DNA of 64,000 bases, from the NCBI GenBank assembly GCA_021324435.1, contig JAJPIZ010000009.1:153221-217220 (forward strand). Reading direction: 5' to 3'. The position numbers were made by a program, and so were the translations under genes. The notes under the pieces are model-generated. The model did no database searches. It was not told the origin of the DNA and saw nothing but the letters and a program-made list of their open reading frames with translations. The stretch comes from Anaerolineae bacterium. GTDB lineage: Bacteria; Chloroflexota; Anaerolineae; Anaerolineales; Villigracilaceae. Numbering within the stretch: position 1 is the first letter of the stretch; each line of letters starts with the position of its first letter. Of this stretch, positions 14,533-21,592 are shown one piece after another.

Positions 14533-16734
14533 CTACTTGATGAACGTGTAAACAGCCGCGTGAGCGACTTCCGTTCCGCCGGTGCTGATCGTCAATTTGG
14601 CCTGATGATCGCCTCCAGCCGCGCCTTTGACGGAAGACATGGTGACGGTGAATGTGCCTGATTCACCCGCGCCCAATGACAGACTCGCCGGGCTGACGGA
14701 GTAAGCCACACTGCTGTCACCCGCGCCGACCGCGATGTCAAATGTCGCCGCGCCACTGCTCAGGTTGGTGAGAGTCACATCAAAGGTCAGGGTCTGACCG
14801 GAGCCGGATGGCACCGCGCCAAAGCTGACGCTGACCGGGGCCAGCGCGACCGTCGCGTTGACCGCCGCGAACAGATTCTCGCGTCCCGCGCCGATGATGT
14901 TCACATCCTTTTCCAGTGTGGTGCTGGACGATCTCTTCAACACGCCTTGATCGGCGGTGTTGACAATGGCCGAGCGGATTTGCGCGGCAGACCAATCAGG
15001 ATGCAACCAGCGTACCACCGCGGCAGAACCAGCTAGGTGCGGCGTGGCCATCGAAGTGCCCTGGAAGAAAGCGAAGCATGGGGGCGTCGCGCAGAACTGA
15101 TGCGGAATGGAACTCAGCACATTCACGCCGGGCGCGACCACATCCGGTTTGACGCGGAAGTCTACATCTGTCGGGCCTTGACTGCTGAAGCCGGCCATGA
15201 AGTCATCGTTGCCGGTGACCAGATAGGCAGGAGTAGCAGAGATGGTAGTTGGTTGTCCATTATGCGTCTTGAGAACAGCCGCATCTGTCGCCGAGACCAT
15301 GTAAGCGAAGATGGTCGGTTGGTTGGGTGTGCCATCCTGGCCCATCGCAATCGGGTCGCCTGCGACGCTGTTTGAAACGACCACCGCGAGCGCGCCCGCG
15401 TTTTGCGCGTTGCGAATCTTGGTGGAGAAGGTACAAGCGCCGCGCGCGATCAAAGCGATTTGGCCGGTCAGGCTTCCACCGGGCAGGGCAGAACAAGCAG
15501 TGTTCAAACCATTGATGCCCGTGCCGCTGACTGCGGCAAGGTTCGCGGTGAGGTCGCTGGAAACAGTCGCAAAACCGCCGGAGGCGCCGGCTACGGTGTC
15601 AGCGCCGCTGGTGATCGGCGTCCCGATGAAGTGGCCTACGGTGGCCGCGCCCGCTGTCAGGGCGAATTGAGCCGAACCGGGTGATTCAACAGTGTAGTGA
15701 CCGGGTCCGCTGTTGCCAGCCGCGACCGCCACAACCATGTTGGCTTCGTCGAGGTTGTCCACTGCGATGGTCAGCAAATCTTGAATGCCGCTGGCTCCAC
15801 CGCCGAGGCTCATGTTGGCAACATCGAAGCCATCGGCATAGGCGGCTTCGAGCGCGTTGAGAATATCTTCACTGCGGGCATTGCCGACATTGCCGGGGAA
15901 GACGTTGTAATTGCCAAGCAAAGCGCGAGGCGCCACGCCGGAAATTCCGTGAGGAATGGAAACACCGTCCACACTGGCAGGTGTGTTGTAGTTACAAGCG
16001 ACTGTGCCGGCCACATGTGTGCCATGTTCCTGCAAGGCTTCGGCAGTGTAATGCTGGCTGGGTGTCTTGTTGTTGAAGACCTTCGCCGCGATGACTTTAT
16101 TGTTGGTGAAGTTGGGGTCGCCCAACTGAGTCTGAGCGGGATAGCCGGCATCCGAGAAGCATGGATGCGTGATGTCAATGCCGGTATCCACGATGGCTAC
16201 TTTGACTCCCTCCCCGGCGTTGGAGGGACCGCCGCCGACATTCCACGCGTCAAACGCGGAGATCAGAGAAAGATCAGGATCGTCATCGGTGGGGTAATAC
16301 AGACCTTCGTATTCAACATGCTGAACCATCGGCGCGCTGGCGAGTTTGTCCAGCGAAGTGCCGTTCAACTGCACAGACACCGCGTTCAGTGAGATATCAA
16401 ATTGGCCCGTGATTTTCGCCTTGGGCGCATTGGCCTGCAACCATCTCTTGAAGTCATTGCGCTCGGCGGAAAGTTGCGCGCGATAGGATTTTACAGTGCT
16501 ACTGCTGAAGTCAATCTTTTTGCCTTGCGGCGGTTTGGTTTTTACATACGTGGCGAGCGGATCGCCTTTGAGTTGCACAAGCGCGCTGGATGTATCCACG
16601 CGCGGCCCGTTGTTTGTTGCATCCGAATTCCCTCCCCCGCCTCCGCCTGAACCGGCCCAGGCCGGGCTAACCAGACTGAATGCCATCGCCAGGATCGCGA
16701 TGACGACCAGGAAATTGAAAAGTCTCTTGTTCAT
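14533..16734 (-). CDS. Secreted subtilisin-like serine protease (S8) with PA domain
   Basis: A 733-residue exported protease. ATG 16734 has the ribosome binding site GAGGAG and a signal peptide ending near AWAG (27). A Gly/Ser-rich stretch and an inhibitor I9-like propeptide (about 50-145) follow. The S8 domain has Asp183 (VAIVDTGID), His237 (EHGTHVAGT) and Ser at about 560 (QGTSMATPHLAGS). A protease-associated domain is inserted at about 425-510 (IALIARGACTFSTKIRNAQ). The C-terminus (about 640-733) is an Ig-like/NEW3-type domain. It is probably released to degrade extracellular protein or to process surface proteins. The leader at 16815-16914 carries a GEMM-I riboswitch and terminator, so expression should follow a cyclic dinucleotide. 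Confidence 0.94.
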   Translation of the reverse strand: MNKRLFNFLVVIAILAMAFSLVSPAWAGSGGGGGGNSDATNNGPRVDTSSALVQLKGDPLATYVKTKPPQGKKIDFSSSTVKSYRAQLSAERNDFKRWLQANAPKAKITGQFDISLNAVSVQLNGTSLDKLASAPMVQHVEYEGLYYPTDDDPDLSLISAFDAWNVGGGPSNAGEGVKVAIVDTGIDITHPCFSDAGYPAQTQLGDPNFTNNKVIAAKVFNNKTPSQHYTAEALQEHGTHVAGTVACNYNTPASVDGVSIPHGISGVAPRALLGNYNVFPGNVGNARSEDILNALEAAYADGFDVANMSLGGGASGIQDLLTIAVDNLDEANMVVAVAAGNSGPGHYTVESPGSAQFALTAGAATVGHFIGTPITSGADTVAGASGGFATVSSDLTANLAAVSGTGINGLNTACSALPGGSLTGQIALIARGACTFSTKIRNAQNAGALAVVVSNSVAGDPIAMGQDGTPNQPTIFAYMVSATDAAVLKTHNGQPTTISATPAYLVTGNDDFMAGFSSQGPTDVDFRVKPDVVAPGVNVLSSIPHQFCATPPCFAFFQGTSMATPHLAGSAAVVRWLHPDWSAAQIRSAIVNTADQGVLKRSSSTTLEKDVNIIGAGRENLFAAVNATVALAPVSVSFGAVPSGSGQTLTFDVTLTNLSSGAATFDIAVGAGDSSVAYSVSPASLSLGAGESGTFTVTMSSVKGAAGGDHQAKLTISTGGTEVAHAAVYTFIK

Positions 16735-16814
16735 ATATGTCTCCTCGTTGATTGAGATTGGCGTTTGAACAATAAACGAATCAGAATGTGTTGTATATTT
16801 TCCGGGCACCTCCG

Positions 16815-16850
16815 AAACAAAAACTGCCGAAGAAATTTCTCTTCGGCAGT
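16815..16850 (-). terminator. Expression-platform terminator of the GEMM-I riboswitch
   Basis: The stem ACTGCCGAAG / CTTCGGCAGT is followed on the minus strand by TTTTTGTTT. Its promoter-proximal arm overlaps the last bases of the aptamer (CTGCCGAA), so ligand binding and termination should be mutually exclusive, which predicts an ON switch. Confidence 0.8.
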
Positions 16851-16914
16851 CTGGCGATCTGCAAGCAGACCCATGACTTTGCGCCCCCGCCTCGCGGCGG
16901 GTTTGCTTTTTCGA
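16842..16914 (-). ncRNA. GEMM-I (cyclic-di-GMP/cGAMP class) riboswitch aptamer
   Basis: On the minus strand the leader reads AAAAAGCAAACC, a GCGA (GNRA) capped stem CGCC/GGCG, GGGGCGCAAAG (conserved CGCAAAG at 16883-16877), a GGGTCT stem-loop, and GCCAGACTGCCGAA. Order and spacing match the GEMM-I fold: a tetraloop stem docking on a second stem and a CTGCCG 3' strand. The base equal to G20 of the Vibrio Vc2 aptamer is A here, the substitution known from cGAMP-responsive GEMM-Ib RNAs. The ligand is therefore uncertain between c-di-GMP and 3',3'-cGAMP. It sits between a good promoter and the subtilase gene. Confidence 0.85.
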
Positions 16915-16923
16915 GATGCGTTT

Positions 16924-16952
16924 AGTATAGCGATTTTCTAGACAAATTTCAA
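16924..16952 (-). promoter_or_regulatory. Sigma-70-type promoter of the riboswitch/subtilase transcript
   Basis: On the minus strand TTGAAA, a 17-bp spacer and TATACT lie just upstream of the aptamer. Transcription would start near 16917. Confidence 0.75.
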
Positions 16953-16977
16953 CCCATACCCGGATTCTTTAAGGCAG

Positions 16978-16983
16978 TATAAT
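16978..16983 (+). promoter_or_regulatory. -10 element for the M23 peptidase gene, leaderless-like
   Basis: TATAAT lies eight bases before the ATG at 16992, with no ribosome binding site in between. It is divergent from the riboswitch promoter. Confidence 0.5.
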
Positions 16984-16991
16984 CCGCCCCG

Positions 16992-17708
16992 ATGTCCAAA
17001 CGTTTATTCCTTCTTTTTGCTCTCGTCGTTGCGCTTGTGACCGCCGCGGTCTATTTATATTTCCGCTATTATCGCCCGACGAGTTTGCGCGCCATGCAGG
17101 TCTTCGCGTGGATGAAAGACCCCGCTTCTCAACCGGACCTGGCCACGGCCGCGGGGTCAAAGTGCGGATCGGCCCCTTTTATTTTTCCCACTACCGGCGT
17201 CCCGGGCTTTATCTGGAATGACTCCTTTCGCCCCGGTCACCATCATCAGGGCGTGGATATTTTCGCAGGTACTGACATCAATGTGACGAAAGTGATTGCC
17301 GCGTACCCGGGTTTTCTCACTCGTCTGCCAGATTGGAAGTCATCGGTCATCGTGCGCGTGCCAAATGACCCGCTTCAACCGGGGCGGCAGATTTGGGTCT
17401 ACTACACTCACATGGCTGACCCGCGCGGTAATTCGTTCATTTCTTCCGATTTTCCGCCAGGCACATCCGAAAAACCGGTGGAGGCGGGAACTCTGCTTGG
17501 TTATCAGGGTGATTATTCCGGCGATCCGAACAATCCGGTGGGTGTTCATTTGCATATTTCGATTGTCAAAGATAAAGATGGGCATTTCTTGAACGAGTTG
17601 GACATCAGCAACACCTATGATCCCTCGCCGTACTTTGGGTTGGCGTTGAACGCGGACCAAAATCCGGATAAAGTGCCGGTGTGTGAGGCGGGCGCAAGTG
17701 ACCAGTAA
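16992..17708 (+). CDS. M23 family (LytM-type) metallopeptidase
   Basis: A 238-residue protein anchored by one N-terminal membrane segment (about 4-25), with an extracytoplasmic peptidase M23 domain. Zinc-site motifs are H85-x3-D89 in HHHQGVDIF and HLHIS at about 187-191. The family cuts peptide cross-links of peptidoglycan, or acts as a scaffold when degenerate; here the visible ligands are present. It is divergently transcribed from the secreted subtilase, the two promoters being about 25 bp apart. Confidence 0.88.
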   Translation: MSKRLFLLFALVVALVTAAVYLYFRYYRPTSLRAMQVFAWMKDPASQPDLATAAGSKCGSAPFIFPTTGVPGFIWNDSFRPGHHHQGVDIFAGTDINVTKVIAAYPGFLTRLPDWKSSVIVRVPNDPLQPGRQIWVYYTHMADPRGNSFISSDFPPGTSEKPVEAGTLLGYQGDYSGDPNNPVGVHLHISIVKDKDGHFLNELDISNTYDPSPYFGLALNADQNPDKVPVCEAGASDQ

Positions 17709-17762
17709 TCAGTTTTCAGTAATCAGTTTTCAGTTTTCAGTATTCAGTTTTCAGTATTCAGT
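17702..17762. repeat. CAGTAATCAGTTTT-type tandem repeat
   Basis: About six degenerate copies of a 9-10 bp unit (CAGTAATCAGTTTTCAGT-like) fill the gap between the M23 and SDR genes. The same unit recurs at 18891-18930. Confidence 0.85.
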
Positions 17763-17776
17763 GAGGCAGGGTTGTG

Positions 17777-18436
17777 ATGGATGATTTCAAAGACAAAGTG
17801 GTTTTGATTACGGGCGCGGGGAAGGGAAAAGGACGCGCGTTGGCAGAAGTATTTGTGCAACGTGGCGCGTTCGTGGCTGTCAATGATATTTCGCCGATTA
17901 ATTTAGACGACATGGTTGCAAAGGGCGGCGGGAAAGTCAGGGCTTATCCAGAAGATGTGGCGAAGAAGATCGCTATTCAAACCATCATCAAACAAACGGA
18001 AGATGATTTCGGGAGCATTGATATTCTGATCAATCATGCGGCGGTCGAACCGCGCGTCGCTCTGCTCGACATGGACGAATGGGACTGGCATCGCGTGCTG
18101 GATGTCAATCTCACCGGCGCGTTCATGACGATGCAGTCTGTGGGGCGTGTGATGCGCGAGCGAGGCTCCGGCGTAATCGTCAATTTGGTGACGGCGCCCG
18201 CCTCAGGGTCCAAAAATGAAGCGGCTTACGTCGCGAGTCTGCATGGTCTGATTGGTCTCACGCGTCAGGCCTCGGTTGAATTGTCCGAATACAATGTTCA
18301 TATTCATGCTGTGGGAACGGGCATCGCTGAATTTCATCGCGCTGAAATGAGCGTTCCAAGGAGTTTTATTGAATCCGTCTTGTATTTGTGCAAAACCTCA
18401 TTGAATGGACAGATCGTGAATGTGGAGGAAGGATGA
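17777..18436 (+). CDS. Short-chain dehydrogenase/reductase-like protein lacking the catalytic lysine
   Basis: A 219-residue Rossmann-fold SDR. The cofactor motif T-G-x3-G-x-G is at 12-19 (ITGAGKGKGRA), and the NAG-equivalent NHAAVEP and the strand LDVNLTGAF are present. The active site normally reads Y-x-x-x-K; here it is YVASLHG (Tyr about 150), so the lysine is Leu, and the catalytic Ser position in IVNLVTAPA is Thr. The protein is also shorter than usual (about 250). Reductase activity is doubtful; it may bind NAD(P) or serve another role. The downstream DinB-like gene overlaps by 4 bp. ATG 17777 is chosen over the GTG at 17774. Confidence 0.85.
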   Translation: MDDFKDKVVLITGAGKGKGRALAEVFVQRGAFVAVNDISPINLDDMVAKGGGKVRAYPEDVAKKIAIQTIIKQTEDDFGSIDILINHAAVEPRVALLDMDEWDWHRVLDVNLTGAFMTMQSVGRVMRERGSGVIVNLVTAPASGSKNEAAYVASLHGLIGLTRQASVELSEYNVHIHAVGTGIAEFHRAEMSVPRSFIESVLYLCKTSLNGQIVNVEEG

Positions 18437-18909
18437 TCGAGTTGTTTGAGTATCGAAGACAATTAATAGATCGCTTTGAAAAAGCCGCGAACGAATTTCG
18501 CGCGGCGTGTCTGGCAGTCAAGAATCCATTCGCGCCGCTCGAGGCGGATGGATGGAATGTACATCAGATTGCCGTACACACGCGCGATGTGGATAAACTG
18601 GTTTATGGTTTGCGTGTCCGCCGCACGCTGGAAGAAGCGAATCCCATGTTTCCCAATTTCGATGGTGATGCTTACATGGCCGCTCATTACAATCCAAAGG
18701 AACCATTGCGTGATGTCTTGGATGGACTTGTTTCGAGTGTTGAAACTTTGGCGAAGATTCTGCGCGGCTTGCCCGAAGAGGCATGGTCGCGCGAGTCGCA
18801 GCACGCGACACAGGGCGGCGGTTTGACTCTGCAAATCTGGGTCGAACGCGGGCTGGCTCACTTGCAGGAGCATCTCTCGGCAGTGCAGGCAGTGACCAGT
18901 AACCAGTAA
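18433..18909 (+). CDS. DinB-like (mycothiol/bacillithiol-type) four-helix protein
   Basis: A 158-residue helical protein of the DinB_2/MDMPI type: DGWNVHQIAVHTRDVDKLV at about 37-55 and AHLQEHLSAVQAV near the end provide the histidines that normally form a three-His metal site. Relatives are thiol-dependent transferases or damage-inducible proteins of unknown role. Its start codon overlaps the SDR stop (ATGA), so the two are translationally coupled. Confidence 0.7.
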   Translation: MIELFEYRRQLIDRFEKAANEFRAACLAVKNPFAPLEADGWNVHQIAVHTRDVDKLVYGLRVRRTLEEANPMFPNFDGDAYMAAHYNPKEPLRDVLDGLVSSVETLAKILRGLPEEAWSRESQHATQGGGLTLQIWVERGLAHLQEHLSAVQAVTSNQ

Positions 18910-18930
18910 CCAGTAATCAGTGTTCAGTAA
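18891..18930. repeat. CAGTAACCAGTAATCAG tandem repeat
   Basis: Four or five copies of a 9-bp unit (CAGTRACCAGTAAYCAGT pattern) begin in the last codons of the DinB-like gene and run past its stop. They are related to the array at 17702-17762. Confidence 0.8.
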
Positions 18931-18944
18931 GCAATCCGGGTTAA

Positions 18945-18982
18945 GAAAAATTCCCGCTTCACATCGAGGCGGGAATTCGTTT
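18945..18982. terminator. Bidirectional terminator between DinB-like and PAP2 genes
   Basis: The stem AATTCCCGC / GCGGGAATT is flanked by an A-run and a T-rich stretch, between two convergent genes. Confidence 0.7.
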
Positions 18983-18994
18983 TGGGTCTGCGCG

Positions 18995-19555
18995 CTACCA
19001 AAGAGGGAAATGAATTGAGGACGTAAGCCACGCTAAAAACGGATGATGTGTTTCAAGCGCGATCAGCCCCATGAAAATTCCTACCGCGAGACCCGCCAGG
19101 ACGTCCGATATATAATGCACGCCCATTGCGACGCGCGCCAGCGAAACCAGCGGCGCCCATAGCCACAAAATCAATGCCAGCCAGCCGGGGCCGAGTCCCG
19201 CCGCGACGACTGCGATCAGGAATGCGCGTGCCGCGTGACCAGAGGGGAACGAATGCGGGTCGGTGTTGCGATAAATACCGCCCCACTCGCCCTCGGGGCG
19301 TCTGCGGCGGATGATGAATTTGAGAGACATCACCAGCGCGGCCAGAATGGAAATCCCTGCCAGCATGACGATGGCCCACTGTTTCCAAAACGAATCGCCG
19401 CGCCACCAAAGGATCAAGAGTCCCAGTCCCCAGAACCATGAATCGCCGGAGTGGGCAAAGAAGATGGAAATGTTGCGGAGCGCGCCGGGCTTTTCGGCCA
19501 CGCGCAATTGATCGGAAAGTCTCGCATCGAGTTGCAGAATGGGTTTGAAATTCAT
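18995..19555 (-). CDS. PAP2-family membrane phosphatase
   Basis: A 186-residue membrane protein with about five or six hydrophobic segments. The phosphatidic acid phosphatase type 2 signature is complete: K-x6-RP (KFIIRRRRP at about 99-107), PSGH (about 128-131) and the third motif as ARVAMGVHYISDV (about 164-176) in place of SR-x5-H-x3-D. Substrates of relatives are undecaprenyl pyrophosphate, phosphatidic acid or other lipid phosphates on the outer face of the membrane. Confidence 0.9.
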   Translation of the reverse strand: MNFKPILQLDARLSDQLRVAEKPGALRNISIFFAHSGDSWFWGLGLLILWWRGDSFWKQWAIVMLAGISILAALVMSLKFIIRRRRPEGEWGGIYRNTDPHSFPSGHAARAFLIAVVAAGLGPGWLALILWLWAPLVSLARVAMGVHYISDVLAGLAVGIFMGLIALETHHPFLAWLTSSIHFPLW

Positions 19556-19567
19556 ATGCCTTCAATA

Positions 19568-19600
19568 AACATGTCACTCTGAGTTTCAGGGTGACATGTT
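19568..19600 (-). terminator. Hairpin after the lysine-tailed nucleotidyltransferase gene
   Basis: A 10-bp stem AACATGTCAC / GTGACATGTT. The loop resembles the GTCACTCTGAG interspersed repeat family found elsewhere in the window. Confidence 0.5.
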
Positions 19601-19617
19601 TTCTTTTCACAGAAATT

Positions 19618-20499
19618 TTATCGCCGCTTCTTTTTCGTTTTTGTCTTTGCCACAGGTTTCTTTACAACCTTCTTCTTTGCTGTCTTTTTCTTCGGTGCCG
19701 GTTTTTTCATCTTCTTGGGCGATGCGGCGCGATTTCGTTTTGCGAGGTCGGCCCGCATCATTTCGAGTTGGTGCGGCTTGTCCACATCCATGCAGGGTTC
19801 GGCTTCCTTCCAGAGAATGGCGCGGCCTTTGATCCCGATTCGCCGGCTGACGCGCTCTACGAAATCCTGCAGAGTTGCCTGACGCGTCAATAGGAGAAAG
19901 AGAGTGCCCCAGCCCATGACTTTGGCCTGCGCGGCAGGGTTCTTGCGATTGGCGATCAAGGCCTCCCACACGTCAAGGTGTTCGCGCGCCAGGCGGACGT
20001 GAGCAATGTTCATATCCGCGCCGCAGACCTGCATGTCTTTCAACTTGGTATAAGTCCGCCTGGATTCGGGGAAGCGCGCCTCCATCACTTCGCGGGGACA
20101 GACCCCGTAATAAAGATCGTCCTTTGTTTCCATGCAGGTATTGATCAGCCAATCAATCTGCTGGCTGGTGACGGCGGGAATATCCGATGAAACGATGAGG
20201 ACGTACTGCGCGTTCCCGTTCACTTCGCGGACCTTGTTGACGCCTGCCACAATGTTAGCCAGCATTCGCCCCTCATTGGCGAGGAAGTACAGCGGCTTTT
20301 TGCAGGTCACGCCGCTTTTGGGCGTCAGGCCGATGACGATGACGTTATCCACGTTCTTGGCTCCGCCTAATGCATCCAACACCCATTGGATCATGGGCTT
20401 GCCCGCCACATCGAGCAGGGCCTTGGATTCGCCTTTGGAATATAAATACAACGGATCGTTTGGCTGAGGGATTCCGCCAGCGGTTACGATTGCGTCCAT
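19618..20499 (-). CDS. Nucleotidyltransferase (MobA/GT-A-like) with lysine-rich C-terminal tail
   Basis: A 293-residue protein. The N-terminal 245 residues or so are an NTP-transferase fold: MDAIVTAGG at the start, KALLDVAGKPMIQWVLDAL (about 27-45) and YVLIVSSDIPAVT (about 99-111). Such enzymes join a nucleotide to a sugar phosphate or cofactor; the acceptor is unknown. The last 45 residues are basic and low-complexity (KKMKKPAPKKKTAKKK and similar), as in the zinc-ribbon protein at 12292-12780. AGGAGGA precedes the ATG. It shares direction with the gene at 20591-21496; a repeat separates them. Confidence 0.82.
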   Translation of the reverse strand: MDAIVTAGGIPQPNDPLYLYSKGESKALLDVAGKPMIQWVLDALGGAKNVDNVIVIGLTPKSGVTCKKPLYFLANEGRMLANIVAGVNKVREVNGNAQYVLIVSSDIPAVTSQQIDWLINTCMETKDDLYYGVCPREVMEARFPESRRTYTKLKDMQVCGADMNIAHVRLAREHLDVWEALIANRKNPAAQAKVMGWGTLFLLLTRQATLQDFVERVSRRIGIKGRAILWKEAEPCMDVDKPHQLEMMRADLAKRNRAASPKKMKKPAPKKKTAKKKVVKKPVAKTKTKKKRR

Positions 20500-20512
20500 A
20501 AATTATCCTCCT

Positions 20513-20590
20513 GTCGTTGCGAGTGGCGCTTTGCGCCACGAAGCAATCTCCGCACAAAGGGGAGATCGCTTCGCTTCGCTCGCAATGACG
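20513..20590. repeat. Interspersed inverted repeat, GTCGTTGCGAG family
   Basis: A 78-bp palindromic element with ends GTCGTTGCGAG and CTCGCAATGACG and internal AGCAATCTC/GAGATCGCTTCG. Copies of the same family are at 32238-32328 and 57968-58029. Confidence 0.85.
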
Positions 20591-21496
20591 TTAATTTAGT
20601 TCCTGCAATTGCGGCTCGAAACCGAGTTTACCGAGCATCTCGGTCAACTCAGGCCAGGTCAGCGGGCGGCCTTTGCCGGAGACCGCCACCAGCGCGGCTT
20701 CCATCATGTTCGTGCCGAAGGAGCGGCCATCCAATACAGGCGTGGTCGTGATCAGATATTTCACGCCGCACTTCTTGAAGAGTTCCACATCTTCCGGCGT
20801 GGTGGTGTTGGTGACAATGACCTTGCCTTGCATGTTATCGGGCATGTGGCGCTTGATGTAGTGGCAGTCGCCCGCGACCACCGTCGCCCAGTCATACCAT
20901 TTGGTGAATTTCGGCGTGCGCTGTTCCTGTTTCTCGCCGGTGGGATACAACCATTCAAAGGGGAAGCGCGTCACGATGGGAATCAATATCGCGGCCAGTG
21001 TTTTCAATCCGCCGATGGAACGGATGGGGATGGGAATATCGAGCGCGAACATCATGTCGCAGAAGACGGTTTCGTATCCGGCCTCGACGAAGGATTTGGA
21101 GAGGCCCCAGCGATCCACGCCCACGGTGACCATGACTTTGCGTCCGCGCGAGTTGATGTAGTCGCCGATTTTTTTGTCGAGGAAGGCCGGCGCTTTGTTT
21201 TCGAGCGTGTTCTTCAAGCCGCCGCCGTCCACCACCGGAGTCTTTTTGACGAAGCGCACCAGTTTTTGAACAGAATGGAACGGATAAAATTTTCCCTCAA
21301 TAATTGCTCCCAGGTCCGCGCCGCCAACGCCGAAGGCGTCCACCGTGCCGTCAAGTTCTTTGTATTTTTGGGCGGCGGCCTCCATATCACCGTCGGTGCC
21401 AATACGTTCGATGCTGACTTTTTCGCCGAGCAGCGTCACCTCGACTGCTTTGTCTCGCTTTGACGAACCAATGCTAATGCTGACTGCACGTTTCAT
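20591..21496 (-). CDS. Conserved Chloroflexota protein ('quinate 5-dehydrogenase'-annotated family)
   Basis: A 301-residue protein starting KRAVSISIGSSKRDKAVEVT, with AFGVGGADLGAIIEGKFYP (about 54-72) and KVMVTVGVDRWGLSKSFVEA. From memory, close relatives in Anaerolineae carry the label quinate 5-dehydrogenase, but I see no convincing shikimate/quinate dehydrogenase signature, so the enzymatic role is open. A strong AAGGAGG ribosome binding site precedes the ATG. The nucleotidyltransferase gene downstream in the same direction may be co-transcribed. Confidence 0.6.
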   Translation of the reverse strand: MKRAVSISIGSSKRDKAVEVTLLGEKVSIERIGTDGDMEAAAQKYKELDGTVDAFGVGGADLGAIIEGKFYPFHSVQKLVRFVKKTPVVDGGGLKNTLENKAPAFLDKKIGDYINSRGRKVMVTVGVDRWGLSKSFVEAGYETVFCDMMFALDIPIPIRSIGGLKTLAAILIPIVTRFPFEWLYPTGEKQEQRTPKFTKWYDWATVVAGDCHYIKRHMPDNMQGKVIVTNTTTPEDVELFKKCGVKYLITTTPVLDGRSFGTNMMEAALVAVSGKGRPLTWPELTEMLGKLGFEPQLQELN

Positions 21497-21592
21497 AAAT
21501 GTTCCTCCTTGCGAATGAGTTGAAATGAGTATACACCGAAGTCAAACGTGTGAGAATGACTCTTCGATAGGTTCAGGATTTTATAACGGGAC

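Noticed and set aside
15697..16392. A 231-residue plus-strand frame
   Set aside because: It is antisense to the subtilase catalytic domain, whose triad is complete.
17702..18930. The repeat arrays considered as a CRISPR
   Set aside because: Units are 9-10 bp, contiguous and degenerate with no spacers, and no cas genes are present in the window.
20609..21463. A 284-residue plus-strand frame
   Set aside because: It is antisense to the conserved 301-residue gene, which has a perfect ribosome binding site.
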